From contig NW_025813938.1 of NCBI RefSeq assembly GCF_021917145.1, forward strand, positions 2,228,929 through 2,292,928: a stretch of 64,000 nucleotides of DNA. Direction: 5' to 3'. The stretch is from Hypomesus transpacificus (Eukaryota; Chordata; Actinopteri; Osmeriformes; Osmeridae). Positions 1 to 12,534 of this stretch are shown here, piece by piece (positions within the stretch are counted from its first letter, which is position 1; each line of letters opens with the position of its first letter). Below the pieces are notes generated by a model. The model was given only the letters and a program-made list of their open reading frames with translations, had not been told where the DNA came from and ran no database searches. The translations under genes and the position numbers were made by a program.

Positions 1-2197
1 AGGATCAAATGTTTACATGCTGATGCATTGCTTGAGTAAGAAAAGACTATCAAGCCATCATTGTTATCAGTTACAAGCAAAAAATAAATAGTAAAAAAGG
101 TAGCCAACTGTATAAGTATGTTGTTAATTATGAAGTTCAAGTTCACTTTAAATGATTTAATTACTAGCACATATGAAAGGTTGATTTATGTTCTTTGCCT
201 AATTATTCAAGTTGTAGAGGTTGTGGGACAGTGTTGTTAGTGGCGTGAAAGACTGCACATAAAAATGTTATCTTCCATGTAGATTTGTTTTTAGCTGTTG
301 CGTTCTTAACGTGTAGGGCTGAGGTGAGAACTAGTTTCCTTTCTCTCGTGCAGTCTGTGTTCGGGCCCGCACCCCACCATGCAAGTGCTGAGACAGGTCT
401 TCTATCGCAGATTTGTTTTCTACTGAATGCGACACGGACAAACCTGTGGCTCTCGCCTATACAAACGCACTCACTACCAAGACAAGGGGATAGGCCTGAG
501 TCATGAGTCATGTGCTGCTTCACTTGCATGCACTGTGCTTGTGACCTGTTAGCTGTGCCTGGAGCAGTCCCAGAATGGCTGTGTTTATCGTACCTGTGCG
601 TCCCCCCTGTCCCGAACACAGGGACCTCTCCTCCTGCCACCCACTTGTTTTTTCGCTGCACCAGTCCCTCAAGCTTGGCACCTGGCTATTGACCAATTTA
701 CCGTGATTCAAGGAAAGCACACATTATACAATGGAATGACCTCAGTTTATACAGCTGTTGCAAGTTTCCCAAATAGAACACCTATGCATGAGATGTTATG
801 TGGTTAATATATATATAGAGAGAGATATATAAATATACATTGAATTTTTAAGACACTAAAAGCTATTAAATGTTTACAATTAATCCCCTTGAGATCTTTT
901 TCCACTAAGACCACACCATCAACTTATTTATGCTGCATGAATATCGGGATAAGAATTGTTTACGACAATATACAGTTATGTAGCTGCCTGCATACTAAGG
1001 TCATGTTCTGGGCCTTACTTCAGGTGATAAGGAGTGCACACGATTCACACGCCTAAATGTGTTCAACGGACACAAATTTACACAAATGTTATTTTCCCTT
1101 ACGGGCATACATAACTGACTGTACATGGAGAATAATTTCTTTTTGGGGGAGGAATCTTTCCTCCAGTTTCTCATCGCGTTTTTCTTCGTGTTAACACCCT
1201 CTCTGCCCCCCAGTGGCGGCAGGCTAGACTCCCATTTGTTGCCTCATGCACTAGTCGCCCTGGTAACCTGCTATGTCGACCTATGTACGTCACCAGGTGG
1301 TCTTAAACTGACATTAGTTTATTCTCTTTCTTTGAGCAGTAAATTTGATCCTAATGAAAACACGGTTGTCTTCTTTATGTAGAAGTCTATTTAATGGAAT
1401 GATTTGTTGACTTTATCAGTGTATTTGTAAATAGCTAGTGCATGCACTGGAGATAGGCTTATAAATATATATGGATGTTTGCAATTTAATTTGCATGTAA
1501 AGATTTTACAAGGAGTTTACACATATCAATTAAAGCCTATTGAAACTGCTAAATGTGTGTGACCGTTATCTCGTGTCTGCAGCCTTTTTTGAGGTTTATT
1601 TCAGGATATGATTCAACCTGCCTCTCGAACAATTCGGTCAAATGACGTTCTTCAAAGTGCCACGAGGCAAGCTACTGGATTATTGTTTAAAGCAGCTATT
1701 GTATGCAAATGCATAAGATTGGGTCAGATCGACACGCAAGCATGGCTTCATAACTCTTAGATGCAAGATGCAAATTGATAATCTTAATGTGAAGAAGTAG
1801 GCTACAGTCACCCTTGCAATCAGCGAGAAAAACAATTACGTAAAAATCACCCCAAAGAGACTGAAAAAACACTTTCCAAAACACTAATGAGTTGTTTCGT
1901 ATTTACGAGCAAGGGTGTTGCCAGACCCACTGCGGAGCCTGCACTCTACCTGGTGAGAGGATCATATTTCTCATCAAACGTTTTTCATTTGCAGGCCTAC
2001 CTGTGAGTGGAACCTGCAGTTGGTTCAGAACCATATAGACTCATACCTTAGCTATACATGTTGCTGTCATTGGGCAATAATGCTTGCATCTGCGCACATT
2101 TTTCCAGATTGAATTAAGTGTTATTGGGATCCTTGCTTAATTCGTCCTTATTTGGTTATTTACTTTTTGAGTTTTTTTTTTTATCTCCTTGTCGGAT
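1..2197. other. Left flank, no gene recognised
   Basis: AT-rich sequence upstream of pla2g3. No open frame here resembles a known protein, and the short frames lack convincing splice sites. It contains TA- and GA-rich patches near 810-835 and an octamer-like ATGCAAAT near 1703, inside a longer dyad. The stretch from about 720 to 1560 has the look of a 3' UTR or spacer, with TATTTAT, ATTAAA and AT-rich tracts, but I cannot assign it to a gene. The last 200 bases should hold the pla2g3 promoter and 5' UTR. I see no clear TATA box. Confidence 0.5.
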
Positions 2198-5100
2198 ATG
2201 CAAATACGATTTATTTCCCATTGGGCCTTTGCCTGGTCTTTGATCGGTTTCTCAAATGCGCTCGCAGTTAGGATTTTGACAGAATCACATTCAGACAATT
2301 CATACTTTTGCCTCCGGACGAACTCCACTGAAGAAGGACACACGCGCCTCACATTCTTACGAAATGCCATGGATGGAAGCTATTCCTTTCTTACATATAC
2401 GAGTGTATGGTCTTTAGAGAACAGGCAGCTTTTAGAATGTGCGATCGATAACAATCCAGTAGTTGCTGGAACGTATTTATCTCATTGCACCGAACACTTG
2501 GAGAGCCACGTGGAATTCAGTTTTAATTTCAGCTTGTTGTTGGATCAGGACGGCCCTTGCGAGTTGAATCCAACAGTCGGATTGAACTTTCCAATAAGTG
2601 ACCGATCTCAGCATCGCAATAATGTGGAAATAAAATACCGTAAGAAACGCGCTTGGGTATTCCCAGGCACGCTGTGGTGTGGCAGAGGAAGCAAAGCTAG
2701 TGGTTATGAACAGTTGGGTGAGTACATATCATAACTGCAATGCTCATCTAAGGGTATTGGCAAAATAAGGATTAGGCATATGGAAATTAAGATGATTAAC
2801 TTAAGGGACCATGCGTGAAATGCATGTAACAAATCTATTCGGTGTAAATAGCTGACTTTGAAACTCTCCATGCAAGTGTTATCCTTTCATAGTTGACACA
2901 TTTTCTTGTGTAATGAAAATCACGAAATGTAACAAATAAAACAAAGTACATTATTCTCCACGATTTTTCTCCAACAGGAATGTTTGAGCGAGTAGACCAT
3001 TGCTGCCGCAATCACGACCACTGCAGAAACACCATTCACGCCTTCACGGTAAACTACGGAGTGTTCAACACCAACTTCTACACTGTCTCACACTGTGAAT
3101 GTGACCACAGGTGAGTCTGAACATAACCACGTGGCATTCCATTCCATCCATGACCCAGATCTCGAGATCTCCACCATCATCCACTGGCCTTCCCCCTCCA
3201 GCCAAATGGCAAAAAGTCAGCTGAGTTAATGAGAGTTTAGACCGTTGAAGTATGAGTGACTTTTATGATATTTCTAAGGTGTGGTGTATGTCCTTAGCAC
3301 ATCTGCCTTCAGTCAAGTGTTTTGATTTCAGGGATGTTTGAATCGTTGCCCCATGATATCTAATGTTGACATCATCCGATGATTTGATTCAGTCATTGCA
3401 GACAACAACATCCCTTGAGTCCAAGTCACTTCTTTCAAGTCAAATCCTGTCCTTAGAAATCATCACACTGGGCACCGTTTTCACTGCGCACACACCCGGT
3501 GTCTTCACATGATCTGACCAGAGTGTCCTTGCCCTCAGTTTCCGTCAGTGCCTTGGGAGAGTGAACGACACCATCTCCAACATGGTGGGCTACAGCTTCT
3601 TCAACATCCTCAAGGTACCCTGCTTTGAGCTCACCCAGAAAAGACGGTGTGTGGAGCTGAACTGGTGGGGAATGTGAGTGGCTCACTGTCGGGTCCGTTT
3701 GAATCGAGCGCAAGGGTGCATTTGTGCATGCAAAATGTATAGACGTGAAAAGTCATCACCACAGTAACTTGAAATATCGAAATTGGCAGGAGACATTTGT
3801 TGATGGGATTAGTGACAATCTGTGCCAGTGCGGTTCTGTAAAACAAGATAGACCTCATACTGACGCACTGCACACAGATACAAACTAGATAACAGCAGAG
3901 TTTTCACAACAGTCCTAAATGAGCAGCTTGTGATGACATGTCTGAGTCTAAGCCAGATCTTTAACTGCTCTTTTACTGTTGCCCTGGGCAATAGAACCAC
4001 ACCCCTTCTCTGATTCCACAATGATGCCGTTCTGATTAGTGACGACTTCCTCCTTCTCTCTGGCACATTAATGGGGTGTTGAGAATATCTCTGTTTCTCT
4101 TTTGATAGATTGGCTTTGTGTGTGACAGATATAGTGATAACCAGCACAAGCTGGTTATTAATGAAAGCATGGAGAATTTACTGTGAATGATAACCATAAA
4201 AAAAAACCTGAACACAGTAAAGGTTTGTGTATTTGGCTTGGGGAACGTACAGCATTATGGTATTGAGGTATTACTGCATATTAAAACCAATATGCATATT
4301 AGTATATATTGCATGTATACATGTCCAAAACAGAAACTGCAAATATTCATAGAACGTTCCAAATTTAAGAAAACAGTCAATATTTACAAAACGATTATAG
4401 AAAACAGAGCGAACAAGGCATGGCTTATCTTATGAAAGCTCTCTCTCTCTCTAGGTGTGGAGGCCCCGGCTTGTCTAACTTGTTTACTTCTACTCTGCTT
4501 AGGTGCAAGCTAACCAAGGTGGCCCCATACGCCGTCTTCAAAAAGCCCTCCCCTTTCAACATCACCCAAATCCCAGATCAACAAGCCGCCTCCCACCAGC
4601 CCGCAGTCGCAGAAGGTGCTTCTTCCTCCCGAGACAGGAAGCTCCTTAAGAGGCCGAAGCTGAAGGGCCCTTCTGGACGCTGCGTCTCGCCGCGAGGAGA
4701 CTCCTCCCGGCACAGACCAAAAAAAAGGAAAAAAAGTGAAAGGAGACGGAAAACTCCCCCGACTCGAAGCAGCGCGCTCCAGACACGCGTGACCCAGACC
4801 GCAGAGCCCTCAACATGGATGAGAGCTGATGAAAACACATTCACTACCCGGGGAGTTGTTTCCCCCACACACAAGAAGACGGACATGGCCAAAACGGCTA
4901 GAAAGGGCAAGAAAAAGAAGGTGCCTAGAACTGAATCCAAAACCGTCCCTTCACGGTCAGGGCAAACCAGGCCACAGGCGGCTACGCAGACTAAAAAGCA
5001 GGCAGGCACTGCAACGCTAACAACAGCGCTTCCATTGTTAAAATCCACACGCCAATCAACTACCACCACAACAACCACAGTTTCAAACCCCAAAAGCCAC

Positions 5101-5412
5101 AAACGGACAAAGGGTTTCTGGAAACGTCATCGATGTGGACCCAGAGCCCCACCGCGAGGAGACAGCTTTCAGCCACGCCGCAAAGCTTGTTTAGAGGACA
5201 CCCCCCCCCAACTGCCAACCGTCCAACTGTCAACGTACGCAACAGTATTAGCCTTCACTAAGAGGAGAGCATCAACTCAGATTATCATCCCCTCACCTTA
5301 CACCACATCATCCCCACCTAAGAAGACCTCTTTTACGCTATGGAGGAAAAACCATACTGAGACCGTCCCCTCCTCGAAGACCTGGACCAAGCCTCAGATA
5401 CAAACAGCATAA
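2198..5412 (+). CDS. pla2g3: Group III secreted phospholipase A2, four exons
   Basis: Calcium-dependent secreted enzyme that hydrolyses the sn-2 acyl bond of phospholipids. Exons are 2198-2717, 2978-3110, 3539-3673 and 4503-5412, joining in phase to 565 codons plus stop; human PLA2G3 is about 509 aa. The ATG at 2198 starts a hydrophobic signal peptide (about residues 1-23). A furin-like RKKR (148-151) precedes the bee-venom-type catalytic domain, as in mammalian PLA2G3. The calcium loop WCGRG lies at 160-164. The active site CCRNHDHC at 182-189 gives His186 and Asp187. Exon 3 carries the conserved NILKVPCFEL and NWWG segments. Exon 4 (residues 263-565) is a Lys/Arg/Thr/Ser/Pro-rich basic tail. 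I do not see the Cys-rich C-terminal domain of mammalian PLA2G3. Exon 4 has a second in-frame acceptor at 4453-4454. Confidence 0.9.
4455..4502 (+). other. pla2g3: Optional 48-nt 5' extension of pla2g3 exon 4
   Basis: Two AG acceptors sit 48 nt apart, one after a CT-rich tract ending at 4454 and one ending at 4502. Both join exon 3 (phase 2) in the same frame. The upstream choice inserts 16 residues starting CGGPGLSNLF. The downstream choice gives WWGMCKLTKVAPYA, which better matches the family pattern of a Cys just after WWG. The downstream acceptor is used in the gene model. Confidence 0.5.
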
Positions 5413-5530
5413 TTTCCTGTTGGGTTTGGAGAACCTCTCCAAACAACGAACTTGTCTTCACCCAGGGAGAAGACAGACCCCTGGAGTTAATGAAGCCAGG
5501 TAGAGTCAGGATGTCTTAACAGAAGCAGTA

Positions 5531-5660
5531 CAGTTCTCTCTCTCTGTCTCTCTGTCTCTCTGTCTCTCTGTCTCTCTGTCTCTGTCTGTCTCTGTCTCTC
5601 TGTCTGTCTCTGTCTCTCTGTCTGTCTCTCTGTCTCTCTCTGTGTCTCTGTCTCTCTGTC

Positions 5661-5693
<33 letters not shown>

Positions 5694-5786
5694 GTCTCTG
5701 TCTCTGTCTCTGTCTCTCTCTCTGTCTCTGTCTCTCTCTCTGTCTCTCTCTCTCTCTTTCTGTCTCTCTCTTTCTGTCTCTCTCTC
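5531..5786. repeat. CT/TCTG microsatellite
   Basis: Imperfect runs of CTCT and TCTG over about 255 bp, in the 3' flank of pla2g3. The minus-strand frame reads as alternating Arg/Glu/Thr and is a by-product of the repeat. Confidence 0.95.
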
Positions 5787-6449
5787 ATCTATAAAGTAGC
5801 ATGCAGTCTCTCGTAATCACTGCTTTTCAGATTTTATTGACAAATTGAGTGCTTGAGCTTGGCTTTCAAGGTGAACTTTTAGTGGTGAAAAAGGCATGAC
5901 ATGACAAGTAAGATAGGCACCCACCTGCAGCGACAAAAGCTGCTGTTTGGCATCAGGGGAAGTTAACACCATCTTGACCCCAGCTGGTATGTGTACATCT
6001 ACAGAGGCAAGCACTCATCCTGAACACCTGCTCGACATCAAGCTTATTTCATTTGTAGGCCCTATGAATGGAAGACAGAGATAAATAGCACATATACTTT
6101 AGGGGTGTATGGTCACCAGGTATTAATAAAACCGTTAATAAAATGTTTTTAACCTTGTAATGCACTTGCATTGAATCATTTATTTTTCTGGTAACTCGTA
6201 TTGATGTATTATCAAAGTTCCTTCTTACATGCTTGGAGATTTTGGAGTGTAATTGTAAACAAATGTAAATATTTATAAAAAATTGATGCAAGTATATTGA
6301 CCTGGTGGATAACGGACTTCATGGCCAATCTTACTTTTTACAATAAATAAATAAATAAATACATTAATTAATTAATTAATGAATTAATAAAAGTTTTAAA
6401 AAGTTACAGTAATTTGCCTGGATATTGGCATAAGCGTTCCTTAAATGAT

Positions 6450-6462
6450 CACTAGGTGGCGC
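6450..6462 (+). promoter_or_regulatory. CTCF-like motif between pla2g3 and hectd4
   Basis: CACTAGGTGGCGC matches the core of the vertebrate CTCF consensus (CCASYAGRKGGCRS) apart from the first base. It lies between the pla2g3 end and the hectd4 promoter region, a sensible place for a domain boundary. Found by motif reading only; occupancy is unknown. Confidence 0.45.
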
Positions 6463-7236
6463 TTTCGCTCCTTCACTGTTAAATGAGTGAACCAAGTGGG
6501 CCCTTCAGATCCAACATCCGCACAACTGTCTCAGTGATATTTGAAAAAGATAAACTCGTAATAAAACCAGCTGTGTTTTCATATTTGTGTGCAAGTCTGA
6601 TAAGACTCTGATACAATTTGAATGACAGTTAATAATGCATAGCAACAATTTCATATCATTTTATTATGCATCTACCTTGGAGCGCATTGCATGCCGGGAA
6701 CAGTTGGCCTTGGAAACATGGCGTCTCACTGACAGCTGTGGGGTTCCCATTATCTTGTCCAGCCACTGGTATTAAGAGGTTGCACCATCTACGGAGCCGT
6801 ATTTTACTCATTTTTACAATATTTCGTGCTGCTATCTCAGTGTCATCTGCTGGGAAAGACGGTCATTTACGAAAACAGCAGTGTTAACGAGTTTACAGCC
6901 AGTGTCACGCCCACTCCGATCTAAAAGACGATAGCCAACGTAACGGCGTTAGAGCTAGCTAGATTCTGCTAGCTGCTGGTGCTAGAGAACCTGCCTCCAG
7001 TTAGCTTGCCTGTCAACACCAGACAGGATCAGCTGAGGCTTGGTAGCTTACTCGTAACAAGCAACTAGCCAACAAGACACACATTTTCGGACATTTTCAG
7101 TGTCGTCGGAGGCAACAGAATGTCTTTTGGGTAACGTTAGCTAGCAGGCAGCTGGCGTGCAAGGGCGTTTCTGTCATTTCGTATATTGAATTTTTAATGT
7201 GCAACCTCTCTGGTATTTTTCTCGGAGGAGAGAGAG

Positions 7237-10200
7237 ATGGGCTCCGGGGTCGTGGATTCGTCCCAGTGGCTCTCAGTGAAGGAAGAAACAATCTTCCTTC
7301 ACGATGGACTGATTCGGGTCACGGATCTGGCTGAACTGCCCAGTGAAATTGGGGTGTCGGAGCAGGGTGATACCGAGCAGGAGGTGGGTCAACAACGCAC
7401 AAACGGTTGCAAAGTGTAGGATATGTTTAGCATGTGTAGTGGTCTGCTAGCTAGCTAGCTCGGCTAAAGCCAAGGCGGCTAGCTTAGCCTGCTACAGTAG
7501 CTAGCACTAGCTAGCTGAAGTTCAGCACAGTGACCGACACCGGGCAAGCTTACACAGCCTAACGGTACCGGTGTAGCTAACAATCTTAATCATTATTTAT
7601 CTTTACAGTGTCTCTCAAACGGAGTGTCATTATTGTAGGTGGTTCTGTTTTGGTTTATGTCAGCAGACTTGATTAGCTAGGTAGACATAAACAGCCAGCT
7701 TGTTAATCAACAATAATATCAGTAAACAGCCGAGATAATGGAGTCTCTAACTAGCTCGATAGCCCAGCTCTCTGACGTTACTGTAGACTTAATCAGATGG
7801 ACTTATCTAATGGTTTACAACAGCGATATACAACAAGCCTAACCCCATGACTGTAGCTAGTTTAGCAGCATAAGCAACCTGTCTCAGTTGTAGCTGCCTA
7901 AACAACAGGATGACATGTCAATTAAGTTAGCATGGGGTGGGCCAGCATCTTCTGTTAGGGCAATTTCCCCAGACATTATGTGTTTACTTGAATTATGTTT
8001 GGGGTTGTTTACTAAAGTAAATAGCCGACTTCACACATTTTCTGTAGAAACGCAAGCTGCATTGAGGGCATGGATCGGAGTGATATAATTCAAGGGACAT
8101 TTGGCCTGAACTTAAATAGATTTGGTCATTTGAGATCTATGGATGATCATGGTAAGTAAGCAGGCAGTGAGAGGAAGAACTTTCACAATCGGGTCATGAA
8201 ACTGCACGCTGCAAGAAGGTGAATTGTAACTCGAGTATTTCCACAGTGTCAGTGAACTCCCACTCTGTTCTTGCTTTTTACCGTTTCAATACCATTCATT
8301 GAGTTAAACAGTAACGAGGGAATCACAGGGTTGTCTCTGTGTTATTAGCTACCTTGTTAGAGTAGCAGTAAGTTGCATTTGCTGTTGTGGTTTAGAAAGC
8401 ACAACATTTCCCTGTCACCCTCAAACCACTCTTCTCTGGTTTCTTAAGGTTAGAGCTATTAAGCCCATTAGGGCGGTGTCTCTTGGGTAATATCTGGCCA
8501 TATTGATGTGGGACATACAATTTTATTGGTGGGTGTAAACCAGGATATAGTCTGTATGATAGATGAATCTTCAGTGCATCCCACCTTAAATATTCATTAG
8601 GTCATCCAGTATCCCATCAGGCCATGGGTGTTTGGACTATTTTTATCCACGTGGAGCAGCAGTACTTCTGCAGAGCAAGGTGGAGAGAGCTGGTGCACAA
8701 TCCCAGCCTTCAATTAATGAATGTTACCGTAACGTTAGTATTATATCTGAAATGAAATCGATACAAAATGTGCCCGCTTAACGGTGTAATGGATTCTTCC
8801 CAGTCCAAGAGTCTTGGGCTCCACTCTGTAATCAATACCTGAATTGTTGCCTAAGTGCAGAGGATGCTCATTGTTCTATCCTTTCGGCTCTAGACACAAC
8901 GCCATGGTCCACTGCCATAGCCATTATTGGTGTAATGCTTCTACAGTTGTAATTCAAATGCACTTGTGCATTACTTGAGTAATTTGTATTGTTATGAAGT
9001 ATAACCTCGTATATATTCTGCGTCAGTAACGTGAATCAAGGAGAAGGAGAGCTTTCACATGAAAATGTATCCTAGCCTACCATTTCTTTAATGTGATAGA
9101 ATGATAATGCAACTCTCTAGTCCTCCATATTTGATTTAGCTGCACACGATCTCTGAGTGCCTCAGTGCTCTGTCTCTGTTGCTAAATTGAGTTTGGAGTT
9201 GTCCAGATCACACTGAAAGATAACTGACGATTACACATACAGGGAACGTGAAGCCTTTCTGCTGGGCTGGTCGTTAACCTGCAGACCTCAAGAGTCCGTC
9301 GTGTCTGACGCCCGTGTGACCCACCCTCTCCTGTGTGTGTGTGTGTTCCGTCCTCCAGATCCTCACGTTCGAGACCAAGAACCCGGCCGAGCTCGCCGAG
9401 CGTCTCCGCGCCGTCTGCGGAAACCAGAGCAATGCGTACGCTCGCCTCCTGGAGTACCGGCTCAACGCGCTGCGAGGCCTGTGGGGGGCGCAGCGGCAGC
9501 TGGCCCTGGAGGAGCAGCAGGAACGCGAGGGGGCCGGGGGGGCAGACGAGGAGGCCCTGGCCCTCCTCAAGCGCCAGGGCCTGCTCCAGCAGCCCGAGCA
9601 GGCACCCTTCACCTCCCGCGTGGGCCTGCTGCTGGTGTTCCCCCTGCTGCAGTCGCAGACGCGCAGCGACCCCGCCCTCTGCGGGGTGACGGCCGAGGTG
9701 CTGCTGTCCTGCCTGAGGGACTGCCAGCCTCTCAGCCTCAGCAAGGAGCCGGCAGACTGCCTCAACGGCCTGGAGGGGTTGCTATGCTCCTGGCTGGAGG
9801 AGGGCCAGGGTCAGGGCCAGACCCAGGGCCAGACCCTCCATCCACCCAGGCAGAGGGAGAACGCAGCTGCGGCCCTGGTTGCGCTCGCTTGTGCCAGGTG
9901 AGACCACGTCTTAACTGTTTCAACCTGAGTAGAGCTAAAGTGAAAACACTCTCAGATCCAGGTGTGTGTGTGTGTGTGAGGGGGGGGGGTTTCAAGTGGG
10001 ACAGGTTTTCTCGATGAAGCGGTAAATCGTGAAGCTTCGCATGACACCTCGCCTACTCTTGTTGTTACGGTTGCCTTGCTTACAGACGCCATTTCTAGCC
10101 GTGTTTCTCACTCTTGACTGGAGCCTTGCTTCTGGTGGTGACAACGGAGCTGGACTTGTCAAAACCAGAACCCTCCGCAGCTTTGTGTGGCCTCTGTAGA

Positions 10201-11159
10201 GCAGGAGCCCTTTGTTTCAGGGAACCGTCCAGTTCTGGGGCTTTTACATTTCACCGCCAGTGGTGGTGAGGTAAAGAACTATGCCCCCTTTCTCTGTCTC
10301 TCTCCCTCTCTCCCCCTCTCTCCTTCTCTCCCCTGTTTTGTTGCTGTTGGGATAGGGTCAAGCGTGCACGATGACTGTCCATTTTTCTCTTTCTCTCTCG
10401 TTGATGAACCTTCACCTCGTTGTGAGGAGGTTTTATATTCTGTTGTGGAGAGTCAGGCAGTCCTTCATGGCTGAGTCCTCAGTCCTATTGAGTCGATACC
10501 CCAAGCCCATGCATTGTGCTTTGTCAGAGAGACACGATGCAGTGAATGCTGATGAAACATCCATGTGAATCGATGCAGCGGGGAGCTTCACATCTCCTGG
10601 CCTTAACACTTCAACCAGAGAAAAGGTTCCATGGTTTAAACATCCCCTGAGAGTTTTTATTTGTGTTTCCAGGGGGTCCCTAAAAACCTTCATCCACACC
10701 GTTCACCTGCTACAGAAACAGTCCGATTTAGGCCAACTTCCTGTGGCTGACGTGCTTTACAGGTAGGCTAGGTTAACAGGTACTCTGCTCATGTCAGTGG
10801 GTCAGGCAGGCTCTTGGGACTATAAACAGTGCTAACGTGACCCAGCCCAAACTGTAACGGTGTGCCCTGTTCCTCCAGACTCCTGGTGCTGGAGGGAGGC
10901 CCAGGCTCTCCCTCCTGCCTGCTGGGGGGGAAACACAGCGTGTCCTGGGGCTTCGAGGACATGCTGCCCATGCCCGATACCACCGCTGGAGGAGCAGAGA
11001 GCAAAGGTCTGTCCCCTGTCAGGGTGTGGGTGTGGGAACCAGTGGAGCAAAGCATCTCAGATCAACCCAATTGTCTGCCAGTCCTTTAAGTGTCCCCGCG
11101 GTCCTTAAAAATCTCACGTAGCTGAAGGCAAGGATGTCTATGTTTGATCTGCCCTCTAA

Positions 11160-11199
<40 letters not shown>

Positions 11200-12489
11200 G
11201 CGTGCCAGACACAACACAGCCCATTTGGCAGATGACGTTTGATTGACGAGAATGTTCTGAAAGCTTTCCCTGTCCTCCTCTTCCTCCTTGTGTGCGCCAT
11301 GCTCACCTCCCCTGTGCCTGTGTTGCAGACACAGACCTGGGCCGCTGCCTGGCCACAGATGGCCTGTATCTCTACACCACCAACTCCTTTGGGAGGGGGA
11401 TCAGCAAGCTGGGCTCTGGTCTGCACGGAACACTGAGGTAACATGACACCCTGCCTGTGCTGCATCTGCAGCACTCAGAGAGAGGAGGAGGAGGGGGGGG
11501 AGGCTGCTCTATAAATACCCCGCCCCCCCCCCACCCCTCACATCTCCCCGTGGACTCACAACCCTCCCGTCCTCTGCTCACTGACCCCCCCAGCCGGCTC
11601 TCTGATATATCCATGACTGTCGGGGTCTCTGAAGGGAGTGTTGACTCCAGGTGACAGCAGTGTGTGTGTGTGTGTGTGTGCGTGCAGGGGGTTTGTCTAC
11701 TGTAGGAATGAGGAGCTGGAGCCAGGCTGGGTGGTGTTCAGCAGCGGGCGTCTCCTCCACCGGCCTGCCTCCTTTGATGCCAAGTCTCATCAGTTGTGCC
11801 AGGTCCTGGACCCCTTCACCCTCCAGGTACCCCCTGACCCTGACCCCCTCACCCTCCAGGTACCCCCTCACCCTTGAACCTGACCCCTTCACCCTCCAGG
11901 TACCCCCTGACTCCTTCACCCTCCAGGTACCCCCTGACCCCTTCACCCTCCAGGTACCCCCTCACCCTCCATCCCTGACCCCCTTCACCCTCCAGGTACA
12001 CCCTCACCTCCTCACCCTCAAGGTACCTCCTCACCCTTGAACCCTGACCCCCTCACCCTCCAGGTACACCCTGACCCTGACCCCCTCAGCCTCCAGGCAC
12101 CCCCTCACCCTGACCCAAAACCCCCCACCTCCAGGTGACCTTTGAACCCAAACCCCTGCCTCCCTGCCTCATGGGCAGTGTGAGTCTCAGTACCCCATAG
12201 AGGGCATTCTACTGCTCCACGCCCTACAGCCTGTGTTCTCTGCCCTCCCCAGGTGTGCCAGATTGTGCCCATGCCAGCCCATCACTTCCCTGTAGGTAGC
12301 AGCATGAGCACCCTGCACTTGTGCTCCGATGGAACCTGCCTGTACTGGGTCTGGTCTCCAGCCAGCCTCAACGAGAAGACCCAGAAAGGCCACTCGGTCT
12401 TCATGGATGTCTTTCAGCTGTCGGTGAGCAGGCTTCCCTTCCCTGGGTCTGCTGTGGGGCCTTGCCTTTCCCCTGGTTCTCTCTCTGTG

Positions 12490-12534
<45 letters not shown>

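Larger units (their letters stand above)
5413..7236. other. pla2g3 to hectd4 spacer with hectd4 5' region
   Basis: Holds the pla2g3 3' UTR, a long CT/TCTG microsatellite (5531-5786), possible AATAAA signals at 6125-6130 and 6137-6142, an A/T-rich tetranucleotide patch (6343-6390) and a CTCF-like site at 6450-6462. The last 600 bases become richer in CpG, with repeated GCTAGC and AACGTTAG words. They probably contain the hectd4 promoter and 5' UTR. No TATA box is evident. Confidence 0.5.

Noticed and set aside
203..720. Overlapping frames of 60-152 codons on both strands at the left edge
   Set aside because: No family resemblance, no splice or promoter context, and codon choice is unlike the real genes here.
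5516..5788. Arg/Glu/Thr repeat frame on the minus strand
   Set aside because: It is pure CT/TCTG microsatellite; any frame without TAG or TGA stays open.
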